Of a stretch of 33,777 bases of DNA, positions 26,950 to 33,291 are shown piece after piece (position 1 is the stretch's first letter; every line of letters starts with the position of its first letter). The stretch spans positions 1 through 33,777 of the forward strand of contig CANRFE010000001.1 of the NCBI GenBank assembly GCA_947629805.1, written 5' to 3'. The translations under genes and the position numbers were made by a program. This DNA comes from an uncultured Clostridia bacterium. Its GTDB lineage: Bacteria; Bacillota; Clostridia; TANB77; CAG-508. Under the pieces are notes generated by a model that did not search any database, had not been told where the DNA came from, and saw nothing but the letters and a program-made list of their open reading frames with translations.

Positions 26950-27303
26950 TTATTTAATATTATACTCTCTTACTTTTTTATAAGCATAACCTGCTACTAT
27001 AATTGCTACAATAATTAATAAGAATATAGCATAATCACTAGCATCTCCTGTTTGAGGTAAATCTGTATTTTGATAAGTACTTACTTGTGTATTCGTTGTT
27101 GGTGCTGCCTGATTAATTGTTGGTTGCGTAGTTTGTTGTTCATTGTTTACAGGTGTTTCTGTATTTGTTGTTGGAAGTGTAACATTAATTCCAATTGGTC
27201 CATCAGATCCTCCTGTAGCTAATACTTTAGAAGATAGTACTAACAACATAACAAACATCATCATAATAACTAAAACTTCTTTTTTCATACTCATTTTTTT
27301 CAT
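26950..27303 (-). CDS. small LPXTG-anchored surface protein
   Basis: A 117-residue protein with a signal peptide (about 1-30, ending VLA-TGG), a short Thr/Gln/Asn/Pro-rich stretch, and a full sorting signal: LPQTG at 82-86, a hydrophobic helix (about 91-106), and a basic tail YKKVREYNIK. After sortase cleavage the mature exposed part would be only about 55 residues and low in complexity, so it may be a spacer, stalk or decoy rather than an enzyme. The nearby sortase is the likely partner. ATG follows AAAGGAG. Confidence 0.85.
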   Translation of the reverse strand: MKKMSMKKEVLVIMMMFVMLLVLSSKVLATGGSDGPIGINVTLPTTNTETPVNNEQQTTQPTINQAAPTTNTQVSTYQNTDLPQTGDASDYAIFLLIIVAIIVAGYAYKKVREYNIK

Positions 27304-27345
27304 TTTCTTCTTTCTCCTTTTTTCTTCTGAAATTATGATTAGTAT

Positions 27346-27378
27346 TTATATTTCTTGCTTAAAATATACGCATTCCAT
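27346..27378 (-). CDS. possible 10-residue leader peptide upstream of the LPXTG gene
   Basis: In the 5' leader of the LPXTG gene, AGAGGAG is followed 7 bases later by ATG and the open frame MECVYFKQEI-stop. The good ribosome site and its position between promoter and gene suggest a leader peptide, but so short a frame can arise by chance. Confidence 0.3.
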   Translation of the reverse strand: MECVYFKQEI

Positions 27379-27404
27379 ATAAATTTCTCCTCTAAACTGT
27401 TTTT

Positions 27405-27433
27405 ATTGTAACCTTTTTTTTTACATTCGTCAA
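27405..27433 (-). promoter_or_regulatory. sigma-A promoter of the LPXTG gene
   Basis: On the - strand TTGACG (plus 27428-27433), a 17-nt spacer, and TACAAT (27405-27410). This leaves an unusually long leader of about 95 bases before the LPXTG ATG. Confidence 0.6.
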
Positions 27434-27509
27434 CATTTTTTTCGCATTTTTTTATTACATTTCTATTACAAAGAATTTACATTTTTATTCTATACGAAAA
27501 CAAGTATAT

Positions 27510-28079
27510 TTATTCCTCTTTTTTTACTGGTTCTTCTGCTACTTCTTCTACTTTTTCTTCTTTTACTGTATCTACGGTTTCTTCCACTACTGGTTCTTGT
27601 GTTTCTACTGCTGGTGCTTCTTCTGGAGCTTTTTCAACTTCTGCTTCTGCTACGACTTCCTCTACTTTAGCTTCTTCTGCAGTAGTTTCTTCTACCATAT
27701 CTTCTTTTAAGGCAATTTCTTTATTTTCAATTCTTGCACCTAAATTTTCTTTTGTCTTAGCAGATTTTCCAACTCTATCTCTTAAGTAGTACAATTTTGC
27801 TCTTCTTGCTTTTCCTACTCTTACTACCTCTACTTTTTCTACCATTGGAGAATGAATTAAAAATGTTTTTTCTACCCCTACACCATAAGCTACTCTTCTT
27901 ACAGTAAAAGTGGCATTTACTCCTCCGCCTTGTTGTTTCATAATAATTCCTTCAAATACTTGAATTCTTTCCCTATTTCCTTCTTTAATTCTTTGATGAA
28001 CTCTTACTGTATCACCAACATGAAGGTCAGGAATTTTATTTTTTAATTGTTCATGTTCAATTGATTTAATCATATCCAT
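27510..28079 (-). CDS. rplS: 50S ribosomal protein L19 with a long acidic C-terminal extension
   Basis: Residues 1-113 or so are a standard L19 (VGDTVRVHQRIKEGNRERIQ, FEGIIMKQQGGG, VEVVRVGKARRAKLYYLRD). The family is usually about 115 residues; this one has 189. The extra 75 residues are almost only E, V, A, K, T and P (EETTAEEAKVEEVVAEAEVE and similar), strongly acidic and probably disordered. L19 lies at the 30S-50S interface. It is the last gene of the ylxM-rplS operon, 22 bases after trmD. Confidence 0.95.
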   Translation of the reverse strand: MDMIKSIEHEQLKNKIPDLHVGDTVRVHQRIKEGNRERIQVFEGIIMKQQGGGVNATFTVRRVAYGVGVEKTFLIHSPMVEKVEVVRVGKARRAKLYYLRDRVGKSAKTKENLGARIENKEIALKEDMVEETTAEEAKVEEVVAEAEVEKAPEEAPAVETQEPVVEETVDTVKEEKVEEVAEEPVKKEE

Positions 28080-28101
28080 AACGATATAACTCCTTTCTTT
28101 T

Positions 28102-28770
28102 TTACTTTTTTAATAAATCTGGTCTTTTTTGTTTGGTTAAATTTCTTGCTTGCTCTTCTCTCCACTCGTGAATCTTTTCATGATGTCCAGATAGTAAAAC
28201 TTCTGGAACTTTTTTTCCTAAAAAAGTTTCTGGCCTTGTATATTGAGGATATTCTAATAATTGATTCGAAAACGTTTCTTCTTCTATAGATTCTTTGGTT
28301 AATACTCCTTCCACGTAACGACTAACGCTATCCATTAATACCATACTTGGAAGTTCTCCTCCTGTTAAAACATAATCTCCTATGGAAATTTCCTCTTCTA
28401 CAATTTCGTCTAAAACTCTTTGGTCAATTCCTTCATAATGTCCACAAAGCAGAATAAGATGTTCTTCTTTTGCTAAACTTTTCACTTTTTCCTGATTTAA
28501 GGTAGTTCCTTTTGGCGAAAGATAAATTACTTTTGCCTTTTGCCTTCCTTCAATAGAAGAGTAGGCATCATAGATAACATCTGGTCTAATTACCATACCA
28601 GCACCCCCTCCATAAGGAGTGTCATCTACTTTTTTATGCTTATCTTTTGAAAAATTTCTTATATCAATAATAGATATTTGAATTTTTCCTTTTTCTTGTG
28701 CTCTTCCTAAAATACTTGTTTGAATTGGTGCAAACATTTCAGGAAAGAGAGTTAACACATCAAATCGCAT
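28102..28770 (-). CDS. trmD: tRNA (guanine37-N1)-methyltransferase
   Basis: A 222-residue SPOUT methyltransferase adding m1G37 to tRNAs, which prevents +1 frameshifting at proline codons. Motifs: MRFDVLTLFPEMF, DDTPYGGGAGMVIRPD, LLCGHYEGIDQRV (knot), GDYVLTGGELPSMVLMD. It is somewhat shorter than E. coli TrmD (255) at the C-terminal end, as in many Clostridia. It stands between rimM and rplS as usual. The presence of this frame-keeping enzyme is relevant to the frameshift observations in the window. Confidence 0.96.
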   Translation of the reverse strand: MRFDVLTLFPEMFAPIQTSILGRAQEKGKIQISIIDIRNFSKDKHKKVDDTPYGGGAGMVIRPDVIYDAYSSIEGRQKAKVIYLSPKGTTLNQEKVKSLAKEEHLILLCGHYEGIDQRVLDEIVEEEISIGDYVLTGGELPSMVLMDSVSRYVEGVLTKESIEEETFSNQLLEYPQYTRPETFLGKKVPEVLLSGHHEKIHEWREEQARNLTKQKRPDLLKK

Positions 28771-28784
28771 TCCATTTCCTTTCT

Positions 28785-29291
28785 TTATCTTAAACCTTCT
28801 ATTAAGTGAACGATTATTTTTTCTTTTTCTAAATCAATTTCTTTTATCACTTCTTTGGTCGATGGCAACAAAATTTGCTTTCCTAAGGAATCTTTTACTA
28901 CATACACATCATTTGCTCCTGTCTTAAAAATGTCCTCTATTCTTCCTAAGAGCTCTTCCTCATCTGTGTAAACTTCTAAGCCCAGTAAGTCAGCAATGAA
29001 ATAAGTATCTTTTGGAAGCTTTTTAGCATCTTTTCTATCTATTTTTAAGAACAAACCTTTTAACAATTCTGCTTGTGTTTTATTTTCAACACCTTTTATT
29101 TTTAGCAAAACCATTTCTTTTTGATACTTTACTTCTTCTATTTCTACTTGTTCCATTCTTTCTTTTTTGCAAATATAAATTTTTTTTAATTCTTCAAATC
29201 GTGTTATTTCGTCTGTAAAAGGCTTTACTTTTACAAGTCCTTTTATTCCGAAAGTATTCACAATTTGCCCAATTTCTAAATACTTTTGCAT
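28785..29291 (-). CDS. rimM: 16S rRNA processing protein RimM
   Basis: A 168-residue 30S maturation factor. The N-terminal domain has the usual IGQIVNTFGIKGLVKVKPFT, and the PRC-barrel half includes DTYFIADLLGLEVY and the end segment LLPSTKEVIKEIDLEKEKI. It is typical in length and sits between khpA and trmD with 9- and 14-base gaps. Confidence 0.95.
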   Translation of the reverse strand: MQKYLEIGQIVNTFGIKGLVKVKPFTDEITRFEELKKIYICKKERMEQVEIEEVKYQKEMVLLKIKGVENKTQAELLKGLFLKIDRKDAKKLPKDTYFIADLLGLEVYTDEEELLGRIEDIFKTGANDVYVVKDSLGKQILLPSTKEVIKEIDLEKEKIIVHLIEGLR

Positions 29292-29300
29292 ATTTTCCTC

Positions 29301-29531
29301 TTAATCTATAAATTCAATCGTAATTTTTTTATGCTCTTTTCCTGCTACCGATTTCATAAGGGTTCTAATTGATTTAGCAACTCTACCTTGCTTTCCTATT
29401 ACTTTTCCCATATCTGCATTATTTACTTTTACTTCATAAAGAAGAGTGTTTCCATCTTCTTTTTCCATACCCGTAACGTCATCTGTATGTTCTACAAGGC
29501 TTTTAATTAAGGTTTCAAGAATTTCTTTCAT
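29301..29531 (-). CDS. khpA: KH-domain RNA-binding protein KhpA
   Basis: A 76-residue protein made of one KH domain with the GxxG-type loop GKVIGKQGRVAKSIRTLM. KhpA works with KhpB/EloR in RNA binding and cell elongation control in other Bacillota. Its place between rpsP and rimM is the standard one. Confidence 0.93.
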   Translation of the reverse strand: MKEILETLIKSLVEHTDDVTGMEKEDGNTLLYEVKVNNADMGKVIGKQGRVAKSIRTLMKSVAGKEHKKITIEFID

Positions 29532-29546
29532 ATCTTAAAATTCCTC

Positions 29547-29780
29547 CTAATTTGCTTTTTCGAATAAAGCTTTTACAGATTCTGTTGGTTTTGCACCATT
29601 TTTTGTCCAAGCCTTTAATTTTTCTTCGTTTACTGTAATAGTAGCTGGATTTGTCATTGGATCATAAGTTCCAATTTGTTCAATAATCTTTCCGTCTCTT
29701 GATTTTCTAGAATCTGCTACCACAATGTGATAAAATGGAGCTTTTTTAGCACCTACTCTTTGTAATCTAATTTTTACCAT
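29547..29780 (-). CDS. rpsP: 30S ribosomal protein S16
   Basis: A 77-residue S16 beginning MVKIRLQRVGAKKAPFYHIV, with DSRKSRDGKIIEQIGTYDP. The ATG at 29780 is chosen over an in-frame TTG six bases upstream because AGAGGTG sits 8 bases before it. It lies 60 bases downstream of ffh. Confidence 0.96.
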   Translation of the reverse strand: MVKIRLQRVGAKKAPFYHIVVADSRKSRDGKIIEQIGTYDPMTNPATITVNEEKLKAWTKNGAKPTESVKALFEKAN

Positions 29781-29840
29781 ATACAATTCACCTCTTTCTT
29801 CTTTTCAAAATTTATCTATTTAGGAAAATAAATAACTTTA

Positions 29841-31188
29841 TTACATGAATTTTTTCAAATCTTTTGGGTTTAAATTCTTCATCATGTTTTTCATTCCTTT
29901 TGTATCTTGCATTTTCTTCATCATTTTTTGTGTCATTTCAAAAGATTTCATAAACTGATTAATCTGTTGGACGCTTGTTCCACTTCCTTTTGCAATACGC
30001 ATTCTTCTACTTGCATTAAGCAGACGTGGATTTCTCCTTTCTTGTATGGTCATAGAACAAATCATTGCTTCTATTTTTACGAATTCTTTATCCTCTACTT
30101 TTAAGTCTTTTAGGTTTGCCATACCAGGAAGCATTTTTAAGAGAGAAGAAAAAGATCCCATTTTTTTTACTTGCCTTAATTGTGTTAAATAATCTTCTAA
30201 GTCAAATTCTTTTTTCTTTAATTGTTTTTCTAGTTTTTCTGCCTCTTCTATATCAAACGATTCTTCTGCTTTTTCGATAATGGATAAAACGTCTCCCATT
30301 CCTAAAATACGAGAAGCCATTCGATCTGGATGAAATTCTTCTATATCACTTAACTTTTCCCCAGTTGCTGCAAATTTAATTGGTCTATTCGTTATTTTTT
30401 TAACGGATAAGGCAGCACCACCACGAGTATCACCATCTAATTTGGTTAATACAACTCCATCAATGCCCAAATTTTGATTAAAGCTTTCTGCTACATTTAC
30501 TGCATCTTGTCCTGTCATGGAGTCTACTACTAATAAAATTTCATGTGGTTTCACATTTGCCTTTACATTTTTTAATTCTTGCATTAGTTCTTCGTCAATA
30601 TGAAGTCTTCCTGCTGTATCTAAAATAACTACATCATTTAATTTGCTTATGGCAACGTTCATAGCTTGCTTTGCAATATGCACTACATCTTTGGATTGTT
30701 CATTACTATAAACGGGAATGTTTAACTGTGAACCAACCACTTGTAATTGTTTAATTGCTGCTGGCCTATAAATATCACATGCCACAAGTAATGGTTTTTT
30801 GCCTTGCTTACGAAGTAAGTTTGCAAGTTTTCCTGCTGTAGTTGTTTTTCCGTGAACCTTGTAGTCCTACTAACATAATAACAGTGGGAGGATTGGAAGT
30901 AAAATTAATTTTGCTGTTTTCCCCGCCTAGAAGTTCAATTAATTCATCTTTTACAATTTTAATAACTTGTTGTCCTGGTGTTAAAGATTTTAATACATCT
31001 TGGCCTAGAGCTTTTTCTTGCACACTTGCTATAAAATCTTTCACAATTTTATAGTTCACATCCGCTTCTAACATAGCAAGTTTTACTTCTCTTAACATCT
31101 CTTTTAAGTCTGTTTCCGTAATTCTTGCTTTTCCTCTTAGCTTTCTTGTAATTTCTTGAAGCTTTGAAGATAAACCCTCAAATGCCAT
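29841..31188 (-). CDS. ffh: signal recognition particle protein Ffh; reading frame shifts +1 at codon 113 (CGG)
   Basis: The essential SRP GTPase. The ATG at 31188 is preferred, with GGAGG 8 bases upstream; an ATG six bases earlier is too close. The zero frame runs through the NG domain start to MLVGLQGS at residues 105-112, then reads RKNNYSRKTC and stops at 30808. Skipping the C of the CGG at 30850-30852 gives GLQGS-GKTTTAGKLANLLRKQ, the invariant P-loop, and continues through CDIYRPAAIKQL, DTAGRLHIDE, TKLDGDTRGG and the M-domain RNA-binding segment RRMRIAKGSGTS to 29841. The joined 448-residue length is normal. As this gene is essential and the operon is otherwise intact, a true knockout is very unlikely. 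Confidence 0.93.
30849..30855 (-). promoter_or_regulatory. candidate +1 frameshift site TCA-CGG-A in the ffh P-loop
   Basis: The gene reads CAA GGT TCA CGG AAA AAC AAC TAC. The universal Ffh P-loop is G-S-G-K-T-T-T, so the shift must occur between Ser (TCA) and the next Gly: TCA, skip C, GGA AAA ACA ACT ACA. No homopolymer slip in the following A run can give the glycine. This is the site that fixes the rule for the other two. Confidence 0.7.
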
Positions 31189-31203
31189 TTGCATTTCCTC
31201 CTT

Positions 31204-31551
31204 CTACACTAAGCAACTTAGTTCTTTTCTTACATGATTTAGTATCTTTTCTATTTTTTTGTCTGATGAAGTATTTTCAATTTTGCTCAATTCATTTAAT
31301 ACTTCTTGTAATAATTTTTCTTGTTTCATTGTCTTTTCCATAAATGAAAGCTTTTCTTCTAGCTCGAAAAGTTTATTCTCCCCTTTCTTAATAATGTCTC
31401 TAACCGCCTGTCTTGTAATTTGGTTATTTTCTGCAATTTCGGAAAGAGATAGGTCATGGTTATAATAGTCTGTTAAAATTTCATATTGTTTTTTGGTTAG
31501 CAATTTGCCATAAATTTGGCATAAGATACTAACTTGCACATTTTTTTCCAT
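31204..31551 (-). CDS. ylxM: YlxM/p13-like DNA-binding protein (SRP operon)
   Basis: A 115-residue helix-turn-helix protein. It has the YlxM start (QIYGKLLTKKQYEILTDYYN), the sigma-70 region 4-like SLSEIAENNQITRQAVRDIIKKGENKL and a helical C-terminal tail. YlxM is encoded before ffh across Bacillota and stimulates SRP GTPase activity in some. It is the first gene of the operon, with a clear promoter. Confidence 0.93.
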   Translation of the reverse strand: MEKNVQVSILCQIYGKLLTKKQYEILTDYYNHDLSLSEIAENNQITRQAVRDIIKKGENKLFELEEKLSFMEKTMKQEKLLQEVLNELSKIENTSSDKKIEKILNHVRKELSCLV

Positions 31552-31582
31552 AATACCACTCCTTCTTTCGTAATGCTATTCT

Positions 31583-31611
31583 ACTTTACACCATTTTTTA
31601 GAATTTGTCAA
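31583..31611 (-). promoter_or_regulatory. promoter of the ylxM-ffh-rpsP-khpA-rimM-trmD-rplS operon
   Basis: On the - strand TTGACA (plus 31606-31611), a 17-nt spacer, TAAAGT (31583-31588). The ylxM ATG follows about 30 bases on, after AAGGAG. Confidence 0.7.
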
Positions 31612-31653
31612 GTACTTTTACATTACTTTTTATTTTTCTTAAGGAAACGAAAA

Positions 31654-31675
31654 AAAACAGGCCTATACCTGTTTT
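31654..31675 (-). terminator. probable terminator of thyA-folA, overlapping the folA stop
   Basis: An 8-bp stem AAAACAGG / CCTGTTTT around CCTATA. On the - strand it begins within the folA stop codon and is followed by a T-rich run (TTTTTTT-ish through TTTCGTTT). Confidence 0.65.
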
Positions 31676-32162
31676 ATTTTCTTATATAAGTAATATATTC
31701 ATAATCCAATGGATTTTCTTTGTTTTTCAGTCCTTTTTCACAGGTTACAACTTTCCATTCCTCTTCCTTTACTTCCGGGAAAAAAACATCTCCTTCAAAG
31801 GTTTGCTGTATTTTAGTTAAATATAATTTACTTGCATAAGGCATTAATAACTTATAAATAGTTGCTCCCCCAATGACAAAGTTTTCTTCTTCTGAACTTA
31901 TATATGGTTTTAGCATGGAAATATCTTCTAATACTTCTACATTCTCATTTTCAATATTCATTTCCATATCATTACAAAGAATAACATGTTTTCTATTGGG
32001 TAAAATCCTTCCTAAAGATTCAAAAGTTTTTCTTCCCATTATAATAGTATGCCCTGTCGTCAATTTTTTAAATCTTTTTAAGTCTTCTGGTAAATGCCAA
32101 ATTAGTTGATTATCCCTCCCAATTACATTATTTTGTGCAACAGCTGCAATGATACTTAACAT
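31674..32162 (-). CDS. folA: dihydrofolate reductase
   Basis: A 162-residue enzyme that regenerates tetrahydrofolate. Family motifs: SIIAAVAQNNVIGRDNQLIWHLPEDLKRFK, TTGHTIIMGRKTFESLG, NFVIGGATIYKLLMPYA. It lies 83 bases downstream of thyA, whose reaction produces the dihydrofolate it reduces, and the two are probably co-transcribed across the palindromic repeat. Confidence 0.96.
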   Translation of the reverse strand: MLSIIAAVAQNNVIGRDNQLIWHLPEDLKRFKKLTTGHTIIMGRKTFESLGRILPNRKHVILCNDMEMNIENENVEVLEDISMLKPYISSEEENFVIGGATIYKLLMPYASKLYLTKIQQTFEGDVFFPEVKEEEWKVVTCEKGLKNKENPLDYEYITYIRK

Positions 32163-32209
32163 TCTTCCTTTTCCTCCTTATTTCTCTTGTTTACTCTTAT
32201 TTTATCCTA

Positions 32210-32244
32210 AATGTCCCTTTAGAAAACGTCCCTAATGGGACATT
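32210..32244 (-). repeat. palindromic repeat, copy C
   Basis: A 35-bp element with inverted ends AATGTCCC / GGGACATT and an inner hairpin GTCCC-TAAT-GGGAC. Its reverse complement differs from copy A at two positions. It starts one base after the thyA stop codon, between thyA and folA. Confidence 0.8.
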
Positions 32245-32245
32245 G

Positions 32246-33103
32246 TTAAATCGCAACTGGTATTTTTCCAAGTTTAATTTCTTTATTGTAATCATAGTCT
32301 ACAATTTCGAAGTCTTCTACTTGGAATTCATAGAAATTTTTAGTTGGATTGTGTATAACGAGTTTTGGACATACTTCCATTGGTTCTGCTGCTATTAGTT
32401 TTTCCACTAGTGGAATATGTCTATCGTAAATATGGCAATCTCCTATGTTATGGGTTAAGGTTCCTACTTCTAAACCTGCTACTTGTGCAAACATGCATAA
32501 AAGTGCTGCATATTGCATTGTGTTCCATCCATTTGCTGCTAGCATATCTTGAGAACGTTGGTTTAAGATTAAATGCAATTTGCCTCCTTTTACAAGCCAT
32601 TGGGTGGAATACGCACAAGGTTCTAAATTCATATCTTTTAAATCTTCATGAACAAAAATATTGGTTAAAATACGACGACTTGCTGGATCTTTTTGAAGTA
32701 AATATAAAACAAAGTCCACTTGGTCCATTTCTTGGATTCCTTCTTTGGTTTTAAATTGGTATTTTTTTGCCATTTGGTAACCGTAAGCTTTTCCGATTGT
32801 ACCATCTTCTCCTGCCCATTGGTCCCATATATGAGAATTTAAATCCTGAACCTTATTAGATTTTTTTTGCCAAATCCATAAAATTTCATCAATAGCCCTT
32901 TTTACCGTTTGGCTATTGTTTCTAAGAGTAATCATGGGAAATTCTTTTCCTACATCATAAACATTGGTAACACCAATTAAAGAAATATAATTTGCCTCTT
33001 TTCCATCTTCCCATCTAGTTCTAACCCCAGTTCCTTCAGAGGAATAACCCTCTTTTATAATACGTTTACACGTTTCTATAAAATGTTTATCTGCTTGTGT
33101 CAT
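32246..33103 (-). CDS. thyA: thymidylate synthase
   Basis: A 285-residue folate-dependent thymidylate synthase making dTMP from dUMP. The catalytic cysteine is C163 in EPCAYSTQW, followed by LNQRSQDMLAANGWN (dUMP-binding Arg/Asp/Asn) and the C-terminal HIYDRHIP. The N-terminal region is of the type seen in Clostridia, without a plain RTGTGT loop (SEGTGVRTRWEDGKE). The ATG follows GGAGAGAGG. A second thymidylate synthase gene lies divergently, 188 bases away. Confidence 0.94.
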   Translation of the reverse strand: MTQADKHFIETCKRIIKEGYSSEGTGVRTRWEDGKEANYISLIGVTNVYDVGKEFPMITLRNNSQTVKRAIDEILWIWQKKSNKVQDLNSHIWDQWAGEDGTIGKAYGYQMAKKYQFKTKEGIQEMDQVDFVLYLLQKDPASRRILTNIFVHEDLKDMNLEPCAYSTQWLVKGGKLHLILNQRSQDMLAANGWNTMQYAALLCMFAQVAGLEVGTLTHNIGDCHIYDRHIPLVEKLIAAEPMEVCPKLVIHNPTKNFYEFQVEDFEIVDYDYNKEIKLGKIPVAI

Positions 33104-33130
33104 CTTCCAACCTCTCTCCTTTTTTTCTAA

Positions 33131-33159
33131 ATTTTATCATATGCCATTTTTTTTGTAAA
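33131..33159 (-). promoter_or_regulatory. promoter of thyA-folA
   Basis: On the - strand TTTACA (plus 33154-33159), a 17-nt spacer, TAAAAT (33131-33136), with an extended -10 TGA. The thyA ATG lies 27 bases downstream. Confidence 0.65.
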
Positions 33160-33205
33160 GTTATTTTTTTTTAGCAAACTTGTATAAGAAATCACCATAA
33201 TTTTA

Positions 33206-33234
33206 TTGACTTATGTTAATTCTTATGTTATATT
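33206..33234 (+). promoter_or_regulatory. promoter of the second thymidylate synthase gene
   Basis: TTGACT (33206-33211), a 17-nt spacer and TATATT (33229-33234). The ATG at 33292 follows after AAAGGAG. Confidence 0.65.
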
Positions 33235-33291
33235 TTGACTCATAATAGTTTCACTTAATTCTTTTTATTCATTAATAGAAAGGAGAAAATT

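Noticed and set aside
29841..31188. ffh as two independently translated genes
   Set aside because: The break is inside the P-loop, so neither half could bind GTP. The downstream frame has no plausible start near the break.
5929..32244. The GTCCC/GGGAC repeats as a CRISPR or simple terminators
   Set aside because: Copies are far apart, without spacers. Terminators would not share a near-identical 35-bp sequence including loops, and no long T-tract follows.
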